A stretch of 64,000 nucleotides of DNA from Tigriopus japonicus (lineage: Eukaryota > Arthropoda > Copepoda > Harpacticoida > Harpacticidae): assembly GCA_010645155.1 (NCBI GenBank), contig CM021323.1, forward strand, positions 10,783,742-10,847,741, in the 5' to 3' direction. The notes below the pieces were generated by a model. The model searched no databases. It was not told the origin of the DNA and saw only the letters and a list, made by a program, of their open reading frames with translations. A program made the position numbers and the translations under genes. This document shows, in pieces, positions 54,801-64,000 of the stretch (position 1 is the first letter of the stretch; each line of letters begins with the position of its first letter).

Positions 54801-57800
54801 AAGTTTGGCCCGATGGCCAATCCATAACCTCTGGGTTGTGCTCATTTTGATCTATTATGTAAGGAAAAGCGCTGCAGAGGCAATCTAGCAGACGTTTTGG
54901 CGTCAAACATAGTAGATATACGATTTAGGCACAAGGTTAAATCCACCACTATCCCCATCACCACAACTTCAGTTGAGCGCAAGACCCAGTATTCAGCAGG
55001 CCAATTTAGAAATCAGGGCTAAATTTCTCGCAATAAGATCTAATTTAGGTACTTTCAAGGACGCCAATTTCACTGGAAGCAATTGCCTCATCGTCATCTT
55101 CATTACTGTATATTAACGAACCCAGCGAGGCCGATAGTTTTGACATGATCAAGCTTTGTCACGTTTTGACTGATTATGAAAAAAGTGCGATTCCCAGAGA
55201 TGACTTGAGTTTGTGTTTTAGTATAATCAATCCCAACGATAATGCTAGATCACTTTGAAGCCTGTCAAATCCTTCTCAGAATTTGAGTCCGAAAACTGGT
55301 TAAGCAATGTAATGCGGGCATTGATCGCTATTTTGTTTAGTACAAATGGCAATTAGTAGAGTTCATTTAGTTGTTTGACAGTTGACACTAAATCTTATTT
55401 ATTCCTCGCTGCTTTTGAAGTGATTTCCGTAACTAGTTCGCAATCAAGTTTCTAATTCTTCAACGATCCTGTCACACCATTAAACTTGAGTGTAGCTAAT
55501 CCTTCACCGAGACTTCCTCTAAATTTTTCCCCGTCAATGGTCAAGACTTCTCTTTTTATAAAAAGGAAGTCCATTTTTCATGCCACACAAAGAGGGATAA
55601 TCATCCCTTGTTCTGACAATTCACTTGCTTTGTGATGGAGGAAGGAAGCATTGGATCATGAACAAGTTAGCGTATGCTGAGAGTTATGGTTTTTTTCGTT
55701 GTCGGTGATAAAGCAGAGTGCAAGGACATCCCTAGCAACATGCATTCAAGACTTCCTGGATCAAAAACGTTTCGTTGCTAGATGCAATTACGTCTAGGTC
55801 TGGCTTCCTGACATATTTACAGTATAGTTATTTGCCGGTATTGAATACCATCATCATAAGTACTTTGCGTACTAGTAGTTTTATAATTTGTTTCCATGAT
55901 TTGGCATGAATGATTGAACTTACCGCAGAATGATACGAGATAAAGGCAAACTCACTTGTTGTACTTGGTGTACCGTAAACATGCGTACTTTGATTTTTAG
56001 TTGAATTCGAAGAGAATAATGCCAAAATAGGATTAGTTTACAGGCGAGCATGATACATTTTGAGGAATAGCGACATAATAAATGGACGATCCGTTTCCAC
56101 ATTGAGCGGTTGTGCACGTGACTAAACTTGGCAAGGATTTGATCCAATTGAATCACAAGGAAATCACAGAAATAATACGGACTTGAAACAAATAACATTT
56201 TTGTCCTACGCTTAGCTAGGGAGTGTCCCCCCAATTCATTTGTGAAGTAACCAATCATATTTCAATCAAAACCATTTGTTTTGATCTCAAGTTTCTCTCC
56301 GTTGACAATCTCCAAGAAGTGAACAAGCAACTAAGTCCCGCTTCAAATGAATCCGAATGGATTAAAACTATTGAACATTGAAGTTCCTATTTTCAAAAAT
56401 TCGTGATTTCATATCAAGATATGGCTTCAAACTAGAAAAATCGTTTTAACTTCACGCCTCATAGTAGCCATTTTCGTCGACTAAATTTGTTGGATTTCTA
56501 CTTTTTCCTTGTACTTCGAAATTTCCTTTTTTGTGTTACCGAGTCGCATTTTTTCATTTCTACAATTTCTTCACTTTCCATTTTTCCAAAGTTAACGACG
56601 GCTAATGGCCCGGAAGAAAATTTAAAAAGGTTTAGTTTTACTTTGATTAAGAGTGACGTCTTTTTTTTGGTTTCTTTAAAACTCGGTTTTGGCGCTTTCT
56701 TCAAGAAACTAAAATGCCTAAACATAAATTTTATCGATTTTATATTACGCCCCGTGCTAAACGAAAACATTAGTTCAGCTCATCATTTGTGTAAAATTAG
56801 GTTTGCCTTGTTTGAAAACCTAAGAAAGTGGAAACTAAGAACTAAGAAAATTCTTTCAAGTTAAATCGACTGTTTTAGGATGTGCAGCAAATAAAGAGTG
56901 TTTTTCAGTGGTTCATATTGAAAAACAAGTAGGCACTCTGCATTCGAGGGCTAACCTCAAATTGTTATTTTCGTTAAAAAGGACAACTAAAATGCCTCAT
57001 GACTAGGGCCCGGACATAATTTTTTTTAAATATAAAATATTTTAAAAATATTTCTCCACTTTTCCTCAATTTTTTTAATATTTTAGCTGTTTCAAGGAAA
57101 AAGTAAATATTTTCTTAAATATTCTAGTCAAAAACAATATTTCGGGCAAAATTGAGGAAAAGAAATGAATGACCAATGCTCAATGGAGCCTTTCCAAAAT
57201 GAACCCAAAATTCAAAAATCTCGACAAAATGGCATTTGTACTAAGATTAGACATTCACAATCAAAACTCCTGTCATGTACGAAAAAACTGCGCCATCTAT
57301 TGAGGCAAATTGAAAATTGTATTGTTTAAATCAATACCATGTCAAGTTTGCCCTCAAAGACGGCCTTATGCATCAATTTCAGCAGAAACAAATTTGAAAA
57401 ATCGGCGCACAAAGGCAAAAAATCCAAAAAATGGCCTTGTCAAAAAGAATATTTCTTAAATATCCGGCTTTTTTCCAAATATTTTGGGCTTTTCAAGAAA
57501 ATATAAATTGGATATTTTGTCACTTTTTTGCAAATGTTTTTCCAGGCCCTACTCATGTCCATTTTCAATATTAACTCTCACATGTTTGTAACCCAAAAAT
57601 TTTCAACCTACCAAACTTGCACCTGTTAAAAGCACTTATGATACCTTCTCTGCAAAGCGGTTTCTTGACAAACTCAAAACACCTAACATAATTTTGGGGG
57701 TGGTCAGCTTCAAGTTGTGAACAGTATATCTTGTTTTGATTTCGACAGTAAACAAAGAACGCAAAACCCATAGTTGTTACAAACTGTTTGTACAGTATTT

Positions 57801-60800
57801 CGCTTTGTTATGATACTGCTGCTGTATCAGCTAACGCAATTCGTTTTATCAGAAACACCTGTTTTCCCGAACTCTTTTCCAGCCAAAATAAGCGTGGCGA
57901 AATCTGAGAAAAAACTGAAAAAGGCAAAATAAAATGTTGAAACAAAAACATCTTTCATCCATACTCATGTGAGGTTAAGTGAAGAATATTGAATATACCA
58001 TTGAATTATGTGTCCTTACGTAAAACGTAATCCCGTTATCCCGGGATTGCGTTAATCCCAGGATCCTCGGGATAATTCCTTGACCAACACTGTTTTGCCA
58101 GACAAGCCATAACCGTAAAGCAGCAAGCCAAGAACTTGTATTTTCTTTATAGATTAACTGGATAAAATACAAAGTAAATTGAAACTAAATCAAAGTTTCA
58201 AAATCCATCTCTAGATGGTGGCAAAACAAAGGCAAAGTCTCTTGATTTTTGAGGTATCCGCATCTTACCCCTGTTGCCAAAATTGCGACTTAGATCTTAG
58301 AGTTGATGTCTCTTCCTATTTTTCGAGTTGAGTTTAGTTCAGCTATCTTGGTATTGTGTTTAAGAACCAAAAGTCTTGCTAATTGACCATAAATCAAAGC
58401 CTAAGATTTCGCCGAAACACCGTCGTGTTCTACCACAAGATGGTGCCGAGTGTCACATCTTCTCTTAGATTGAAAAGTAGCACTGAATTTCTGGATTGGG
58501 AGGCTAAAGATGAGAGTTATGATTTCCAAGGATTAATTCAATTGAGTTCTTCTGCAAAGGAGACCTGTTTTGTATTCAGTTGACTACGAATCCAAATTTC
58601 AGCTCAATCGAATGCCGGAGTGAAAAGTTATGCCTTCTCAAACTTACGTTCCGTAGAGGGCAAAAATTGAATGAACATGTTCATTCATTCTCGGTAGGAT
58701 TTGAACTGAACTTTGAGTGAGCATAACTTTTGACTCCGGCATTCGATTGAGCTGAAAATGATGATTCCTGTCGTTAGGCTCCCAGTCCAGAGAAATTCAG
58801 GTGTTCTTGGATTGAAGAACAACTTTGCTTCAAAAACCCTGTACTGTTAGTTGCTCTAAATGTTCAAATTAAGTTGACTTGAATAATGTTGAACAATCAA
58901 TTAATCGCAAATGTGAAGCAAAATTTTCACGCAACCTCTGTTTATCCAGTCCAAACCGTCCAGACTAGGGCTGATTCTCGAGAATTCTCGAGAATTTCTC
59001 GAAAAAATCGAGGATCGAAAATTCTCGAGAATTTTCGAGAATTTTTTATTAGATTACTCTAGGTTATATTTTGGAATTGATGGCAAAACTGTTTCATTCA
59101 AAACAAAAGTTTCAAGTAAAAGAACAATAGGAGCCATGAGCAATGTTTGAAACTTTATAAACATCTTTATGGTACATTCGAACAAGAAAATAACTCGTGA
59201 ACCAGCCCAAACAAAATCTTCTCTGTCCAGATTCGAGGCAAGATTCTGTGTCTGATTTTTTTCGAGATTCTAATGGCTGTGGTGGTGTGTACAAAAAACC
59301 CCGGTTTTGAAAATTACAGCTGACCAAAAATGCGAAAATGTCCGAAGTTTTAACAATGTCAGTAGAACGTTTCAGAAATGTCAGAAATGAAATTTCAGAT
59401 ATTATTGCCCGTGAGGTCCAATCATTGTTTTTCACACTCATGTTCATATCGATTTTGGTATAAACTTCAAAAAAAAAAACAATTTAAAGTGCTTTGGAAG
59501 CTTTGAATGTACATATTTTTCGCTATTTTCACTTTTTCTCAAATTCTCGAGAATTCTCGAGAATTTTTCTCGAATTCTCGAGAAATTCTCATTCTCGAGA
59601 ATTGAAATGTTCGAGAAAATCGTCAGCCCTAGTCCAGACTAGAGCGCTATAATTAAAGAGTACGCGCATGTGCCATTTTGGTCCCAAGACGTCGGTTCCA
59701 TTGTAGTGTGGTTCTTGGGTTCGACCTGTTTGAGGCAACTTTACCTATGCACTATTTACTACCAAATTGACGCTCATGATCTCAGCTTACCTTTGAAGGC
59801 ATAATGTTTGACCTTTTTAGCCTTTGAAGGCCAAGACGGGCCAAAACCATGGGTGCCGGAAGATAACCTTCTCGTTCTCTTTAAACCTCGATGCGCATTC
59901 AAGCCCAGTGCTGCTGTGAATTGACTCGGTAATGTCAGCTCTTGATGAATCTCCACGCTGATTTGCATTGAGTTTCTTACTTTTTAGGAAAACTTAATCT
60001 AACTAGGTACGAAATTGATTGGTGAATATTTAGAACGTCACTTGAAGCCATTAGGGCGTTTTCCTTGTGCACACTACGTATTGCATTGCCTTCTGAAATG
60101 ACTTTTTTGTTGAACAATTATCTGGCAGCCCTGGTGAAGTTGCGCATTGTAGCAGTTGTCAGGCTGACGGTGCTACAGACTGTTATGCCTAACTTTGTAA
60201 AAAGTTTTGATATTTTGTACTCATAATATATATGACAGAAGCTATTTAAGTCAGTTTTTGCAATTCACCTATCAATTTTTGACTTTGTCACTAATTATAA
60301 CATTGAACTAAAGAAGCTCATGGGAAAGAAGTATCATTTCAACTTTTGGACTTGAAATAAAGCAAATTGTAATGGTTCTTTCTTTGCATCAAATGTTTAA
60401 AACTTATGAATCAAATATGCAAAGAAGTTGTGTTTGGTCTTGCTGAATCACAAACTCATCAAAAATATTGCAACAAAGAACTTCATACTGATTTTGCTAT
60501 ATTTATAAATGAAAATAAATTACCTAAATGAAATACTCACTTTTATGAATGGATAAGCATATTTGAACAATTTTAGCTGGAGATTTGGAGTCCAAACTGG
60601 CTAAGAATGGATCAGAACATGGCTTGGGTGTTTTGTAGTACAGGAAAAATTTGTTTTGATTGATTGTTAAAACCGCTTGAGAATTATAATCAATTTTTTT
60701 ATTAAGTTTTTGAAGGGTTGGTCTCAACTCTGACACATCCCCAGCCAGTTTGAGCCCGGAATCCCCAGCTTAATTTGTTTGATAACACTCTTTTACTGGA

Positions 60801-62573
60801 AAGAACTTTTTCCAGATGTCATTGAAAAAAAATCAACTTCCCTTCAGCAAAATATTCTCAAATCAAAACTCATTCTTATATTGATTTACCACCCAGAACA
60901 TTGTAAAAATATAAAGAGGGTATTGGTGAGAAGAAAAAAAAATCAAAAAGACATGTGGAGAGCCTGAATAAATGATAGAGAAGAGAAAACATGAGAGACT
61001 CTAGGTTAAAATAATATCAGGTGGGAGCAAAAGTCAACAGTCTTGATTTGAAAGACGCACAAGAAGGGGTTGAACAGATATTTAGGGGCAATGAGTCCAA
61101 TAGCTGAAATGATACATCTATCCCATGAGCTTCTTTAGTTTCATATAAGAAGTAGTGACAAAGTCAAAAATTGATAGGTGAATTGCAAAAACTGACTTAA
61201 ATAGCTTCTGTCATATATATTATGAGTACAAAATATCAAAACTTTTTACAAAGTTAGGCATAACAGTCTGTAGCACTGTCAGCCTGACGACTGCCACGAA
61301 TGCGCAACTTCACCAGGGCTGCCAGATAATTGTTCAACAAAAAAGTCATTTCACATGACAATGTAATAATGTGCACAAGGAAAACACCCTAATGGCTTCA
61401 AGTGACGTTCTAAATATTCACCAATCAATTTCGTACCTAGTTAGATTAAGTTTTCCTAAAAAGTAAGAAACTCAATGCAAATCAGCATGGAGATTCATCA
61501 AGAGCTGACATTACCGAGTCAATTCACAGCAGCACTGAGCTTGAATGCGCATGGAGGTTTAAGGAGAACGAGAAGGTTATCTTCCGGCACCCATGGTTTT
61601 GGCCCGTCTTGGCCTTCAAAGGCTAAAAAGGTCAAACATTATGCTTTCAAAGGTAAGCTGAGATCAAGAGCGTCAATTTGGTAGTAAATAGTGCATAGGG
61701 AAAGTTGCCTCAAACAGGTCGAACCCAAGAACCACAGTACAATGGAACCGACGTCTTGGGACCAAAATGGCACATGCGCGTACTCTTTTATTATAGCGCT
61801 CTAGTCCAGACGTGTCTTCTAAGATTTGCCCGTTTCATCCTTGCATTTTAACACTACGCCATGAGTTCTTAATCTCGTTTTCCCTAACCGTTTTTTTCTG
61901 TTTTTATTCCCCAGATTCACGAATCCTCTGTCGGTTCAAAGCCAGAATGGATCCGCCCAACCCGGCGAGGACCTTACTCCGGATTACATGAACGTCTTGG
62001 GCATGATCTTTTCCATGTGCGCCCTCATGATGCGACTGAAGTGGTGCGCCTGGATCGCATTGTACTGTTCTTGCATCAGTTTTGCCAATACCAAACTCAC
62101 GGATGATACCAAACAAATCATGAGCAGCTTCATGTAAGTGGCAATCTGGCTCAATTTTTATGTGGGAGAGCCGTTCGTATGTTTAGAATCCCGATTGATG
62201 CAAGGGATGGGATCTCTCCTCCCTGAGTGGTGCACCTGAGGCGATTTGTTGCTTTGTTCGGAGTAGAAAGATGGTACTGAGTTAGTCCGTTGTGTCTGTC
62301 CAGTCATAGCTGACCTAGTCTAAGAATCAGCCAAAATTTAGGATGGATTACTCATCAGGTTTACACGCAAACGAGGTGTAGAGTACTCTCACGAACATCT
62401 TCCTTCTATCCTCAACAAGAAGGTTTCTGGCCATGCGTTTAGTCTTGGTCTGGATAAGTTAGCTTTTGTGCATTATTCATATTTGATAATTGTTTTCCAG
62501 GCTTTCCATTTCGGCGGTGGTGATGTCCTACCTGCAAAATCCTGCGCCTATGACGCTCCCGGGAATGGGATAA
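51811..62573 (+). CDS. WDR83OS: WDR83OS/Asterix, PAT complex subunit of the ER
   Basis: Asterix partners CCDC47 in the PAT complex, which shields polar transmembrane segments during multipass protein insertion at the ER translocon. Three exons: 51811-51854, 61915-62133 and 62501-62573, giving 336 nt or 111 aa (human 106). Junction phases are 2 and 2 and both close. Exon 1 encodes [13 protein letters not shown], matching the family's DPRRPNKVLR start. Exon 2 gives [38 protein letters not shown] and [11 protein letters not shown]. Exon 3 gives [18 protein letters not shown]. Three hydrophobic segments are present. Intron 1 is 10,060 nt and contains RBM18, a lectin-like gene on the other strand and several transposons, while intron 2 is 367 nt. 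A possible poly(A) signal, ATTAAA, is at 62621. Family identification is firm. Confidence 0.93.
52093..52551 (+). CDS. RBM18: RNA-binding protein 18-like, single RRM, inside WDR83OS intron 1
   Basis: A 152-aa protein with an N-terminal RRM and a helical C-terminus. RNP2 is IWIGNI and RNP1 is RGFAFVTF. The phrase [14 protein letters not shown] and the C-terminal [14 protein letters not shown] match RBM18 in order. The start was chosen at ATG 52093 because it directly precedes SSRKIWIGN; the frame stays open upstream without an ATG. A good 3' splice site (CTCCCCATTGCAG ending at 52030) lies 62 nt before the ATG. The only good donor upstream is that of WDR83OS exon 1 at 51855, so the two genes may share a first exon. 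The molecular role of RBM18 is poorly known. Confidence 0.85.
   Translation: MSSSRKIWIGNIDVKVTEYQLLKLVEPFGAIEHFDFVYSINAQGTRVPRGFAFVTFEQAISAGKAIRKLDNLKVLSRHLRVKPATSNADSANKDLKRPRPGPSNAASSSGSLSSGEKQAKIRAMEAKLKALQTNELEFKVVTPTTDKSSKLS
52840..53953 (-). CDS. Secreted C-type-lectin-like protein with KR-bounded and QNFQPQ repeats
   Basis: Two exons, 53953-53082 and 53014-52840, join in phase 2 and give 348 aa. Residues 1-20 are a signal peptide ending QMTQG. Two identical 19-residue units ([19 protein letters not shown]) follow, then a third partial one, each preceded by a basic KR or RR. A Gln/Asn-rich stretch with four QNFQPQ units comes next. From about 150 to the end the pattern is a [41 protein letters not shown], then in exon 2 [43 protein letters not shown]. 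The motif QPDN, followed by WHD in the WND position, suggests a galactose-type calcium site, though His may weaken it. The function is not known. The gene is antisense inside WDR83OS intron 1. Confidence 0.85.
54031..54040 (-). promoter_or_regulatory. TATA-like box upstream of the lectin gene
   Basis: On the minus strand CTTTTAAAAA lies about 80 nt upstream of the ATG at 53953, a normal place for a TATA element given a short 5' UTR. Weak on its own. Confidence 0.3.
54624..54704 (+). CDS. Candidate orphan first exon encoding a signal peptide
   Basis: The ATG at 54624 opens [20 protein letters not shown], a typical signal-peptide core, and the frame reaches STSC immediately followed by a consensus donor, GTAAGT, at 54705. 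The exon would be 27 codons, phase 0. I could not find a continuing exon downstream before the transposon cluster. It may be the first exon of a small secreted protein or a chance hit. Confidence 0.3.
54705..57003 (+). other. WDR83OS intron 1, segment without recognised content
   Basis: AT-rich, no gene or repeat family identified. ORFs at 55920-56258 and 56487-56864 show no domain features. Confidence 0.45.
57004..57551. repeat. hAT-type MITE, complete copy 2
   Basis: 548 bp, starting TAGGGCCCGGAC and ending TCCAGGCCCTA, with flanking 8-bp target duplications CTCATGAC (56996-57003) and CTCATGTC (57552-57559) that differ by one base. TAGGG termini, the 8-bp duplication and its nTnnnnAn form are hAT hallmarks. 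No transposase ORF. Same family as 1-440. Confidence 0.85.
58021..58090. repeat. Fragment related to the repeat at 5370-5785
   Basis: Short inverted runs ATCCCGTTATCCCGGGATTG and AATCCCAGGATCCTCGGGAT resemble the ends of the element at 5370-5785. It may be a decayed remnant. Confidence 0.35.
58484..58802. repeat. Fold-back MITE, family B copy 2
   Basis: The left end CTGAATTTCTGGATTGGGAGGCTA is mirrored at the right (TAGGCTCCCAGTCCAGAGAAATTCAG), and the internal CAGCTCAATCGAATGCCGGAGT pairs with ACTCCGGCATTCGATTGAGCTG. The internal block is shared with 37877-38445. Confidence 0.7.
58966..59631. mobile_element. hAT-type non-autonomous element rich in CTCGAGAATT motifs
   Basis: 666 bp with TIRs TAGGGCTGA / TCAGCCCTA and exact 8-bp target duplications GTCCAGAC at 58958-58965 and 59632-59639. 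Subterminal arrays of TTCTCGAGAATT palindromes occur at both ends, possibly transposase-binding sites. The ORF at 59112-59447 (-) has no transposase features. Confidence 0.88.
59774..59968 (-). other. Arm ORF (left) of the fold-back element
   Basis: 64 codons ([17 protein letters not shown]..., [24 protein letters not shown]), differing from the right-arm ORF at only a few residues. Frame and splice-donor-like GTAAGC after HYAFK are kept in both arms. Product unknown. It could be a captured host exon or the first exon of a lost transposon gene. Confidence 0.4.
60563..60785. repeat. MITE family A, copy 2, inside the fold-back spacer
   Basis: The left end TTTGAACAATTTTAGCTGGAG and the right end (reverse complement ATCAAACAAATTAAGCTGGGG) resemble the ends at 50757-50995. 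More decayed than the other copies. Confidence 0.65.
61475..61684 (+). other. Arm ORF (right) of the fold-back element
   Basis: 69 codons starting [17 protein letters not shown]. The counterpart of the minus-strand ORF at 59774-59968, with a donor-like GTAAGC at 61653. See the fold-back element for context. Confidence 0.4.
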
Positions 62574-63502
62574 TGGCAATTTCCTGATATTTGCTATGAT
62601 TGTTTTATGAAGAACATGCAATTAAAGAAGTTGTTAAAGAATTGTCGTTAAAGGCCAATGTGATTGATTTTGGCGATTGTGAATATTTTAGAAGCCCTGT
62701 GAAGTGAATGAGCTCAGGAGGCAACTGAATCGATGATTTCGCTTGCAAATGTCAGGGAACTGAATTTTGTATTAGGACGAGTGGTTTCGCTTTGAACCAA
62801 ATGTGTGCAATAAACAATTTCCACCGGTTGAAAGACAATTAAGAATTAAAAGTCAGTCATATTTGTTTTGTTCTGGGGTCGAAAACAAGTGAGCCTCAGA
62901 GCAAATTTAGTGGCCTTGAAGCCATTCATACAAATTTTACTAGTATATTTAGTATGCACAATTTATCATAATATGATAGACATGGCAATTCAGTAAATAT
63001 TTTGACAAGAACCAATTTACAATAAGATTTTATGTATGGGCTTGTGGTGAAGGACGCTTACTAGCTAAAGATGGTTAGATGCAAACAGATAAGTGGTTAA
63101 AAGAAGATTTTTCTAGCTTAAGTAACATCTAGGAAATATTGTTATGCATATAGTTTGCTGGGATCGTAAGCTCAATCAATTTTGGAAACAGAAATTGTAT
63201 TTTAGCTGACTCAGTAAACAGAGGCTAGTTTTTTGAAGCTCGATCTTTGTTGGATTGGAACTGATTCCTCCCAAAAAATGCAAGCTTAATGTGAGCGCAG
63301 CCTATAGCTTTTTTTTATCAAACGCATTGAGATCTATTAATACTAGAGGGAGTGTAAGCCTAAAAATGTGTCTCCGGTCGCTAACTGTTGAGCGGACAAA
63401 AGGTCGGGAACATTTGAAATGTGTGACCATGTGGCAAATGTCAACCATGCAATTGATGAATCCAACTCTGTGGATGAATCAAATGTGGAATGGATTAGTT
63501 CA

Positions 63503-63765
63503 GTCGGACGAATTCAGCTGGGGATTGTTGGGGCCAAATGGCTAGGGATGGGCCAGAGCCTAGACTTACCCCTCAACAAATGTGATAAAAGATTGCTGAA
63601 AATTCCTGAGCTTGATTAAAAATTTGTTTTTTTAGCAACTTGGGATTAAGCTAAAAAGAACTTTTCCCTGCAGTAACAAAAATCAAATTTGTGAACACCA
63701 AAGCCTAAGATCTGACCCACCTCTAGTTGTTTGGCCCTAAGAATCCTTAGCTGAATTCGTCCGAC
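63503..63765. repeat. MITE family A, copy 3
   Basis: 263 bp. The left end GTCGGACGAATTCAGCTGGG and the right end (reverse complement GTCGGACGAATTCAGCTAAG) form clear inverted repeats, and the internal GGGGCCAAATGGCTAGGGATG matches the copy at 50757. Confidence 0.85.
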
Positions 63766-63883
63766 CGTACTAATCCTTTGAGTAATGTTTTTGGGTCAGT
63801 TTTTGTTTTTGCTATTGGTCACTTTCTTGAAAGCACCAAAGACGTCACTAGGTGACCATGCCTTGTATTTGAATACTACAACT

Positions 63884-63911
63884 AGAGACGCTCTAGTGAT
63901 AAAGCGTCTCT
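63884..63911. repeat. Small perfect hairpin
   Basis: AGAGACGCT (63884-63892) and AGCGTCTCT (63903-63911) pair exactly with a 10-nt loop. Function unknown. Confidence 0.5.
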
Positions 63912-64000
63912 AACTACAACTAGGAACTTTTCTACCAATACATTGAATAAGTCACTGGTAGGAACAACACAAATTTTAGATTTTGCTTTATGTCGGGTAA

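Larger units (their letters stand above)
59640..61803. mobile_element. Fold-back hAT-like element with about 700-bp inverted arms
   Basis: 2164 bp, starting TAGAGCGCTATA and ending TATAGCGCTCTA. The arms (59640 to about 60350, and about 61090 to 61803) are near-identical reverse complements. They are flanked by GTCCAGAC at 59632-59639 and 61804-61811, the same octamer that flanks the neighbouring element. Each arm keeps the same ORF (59774-59968 minus; 61475-61684 plus). The spacer holds a family-A MITE. No transposase is visible. Confidence 0.88.
62574..64000. other. Region downstream of WDR83OS
   Basis: No gene recognised. It contains MITE family A copy 3 and a short hairpin at 63884-63911. 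The ORF at 63255-63545 overlaps the MITE and is not credible. Confidence 0.5.

Noticed and set aside
56487..56864. 125-codon ORF in WDR83OS intron 1
   Set aside because: Phe/Leu-rich translation of AT-rich DNA. An overlapping minus-strand ORF is equally long, so neither is credible.
1..64000. Prokaryotic systems such as CRISPR arrays, operons or phage modules
   Set aside because: The DNA is eukaryotic. The regular repeats are short tandem arrays and MITEs without spacer structure.

Overview
The window is nuclear DNA from an animal, most likely an arthropod. Its genes have spliceosomal introns (60 nt to about 10 kb, GT-AG), AATAAA polyadenylation signals and animal-specific families such as NCoR/SMRTER, ZNF143/Staf, nibrin and RAD9. 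Moderate GC, many very short introns and tight gene packing between MITE-rich stretches would suit a small-genome crustacean such as a harpacticoid copepod. That taxonomic guess is inference and was not tested by any search.

Layout. 1-4737: a truncated hAT-type MITE, then the 3' part of RAD9 (+), whose 5' exon(s) are not visible. 4738-7860: no recognisable gene. 7867-31781: one very large gene (+) for a 2452-aa NCoR/SMRTER nuclear receptor corepressor in 13 coding exons, reconstructed with every splice phase closing. A single-exon BTB zinc-finger gene (-) lies inside its intron 9. 32571-35232: ALG3 (-). 36497-41842: PPIL1 (+), whose first intron holds an intact single-exon ZNF143-like gene on the same strand. 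41907-44610: nibrin/NBN (-), converging on PPIL1 with overlapping poly(A) signals. 45625-47791: ALG10 (+). 48074-49356: a tight same-strand pair, SUGT1 then PLGRKT (-). 51811-62573: WDR83OS/Asterix (+). Its 10-kb first intron holds RBM18 (+), a secreted C-type-lectin-like gene (-), an orphan signal-peptide exon and a nest of transposons. 62574-64000: no gene seen, one MITE.

Functional themes. Two genes act in DNA-damage signalling (RAD9, NBN). Two act on opposite sides of lipid-linked oligosaccharide assembly (ALG3, ALG10), and one in ER membrane-protein biogenesis (WDR83OS). Others act in chromatin repression (NCoR), transcription (ZNF143), splicing (PPIL1, possibly RBM18) and co-chaperoning (SUGT1). 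The neighbourhood looks like ordinary housekeeping genes packed closely, not a functional operon.

The most unusual points are: an alternative-splicing arrangement that may join the first exon of WDR83OS to RBM18; the ZNF143 gene nested in PPIL1; two different hAT-like elements inserted back to back in the same 8-bp target (three copies of GTCCAGAC), one of them a fold-back element carrying the same ORF in both arms; a Cys cluster between the two SANT domains of NCoR; and a secreted lectin with exact KR-bounded N-terminal repeats. Exon limits were worked out by hand from splice consensus, reading frame and remembered family sequence; no alignment was run.
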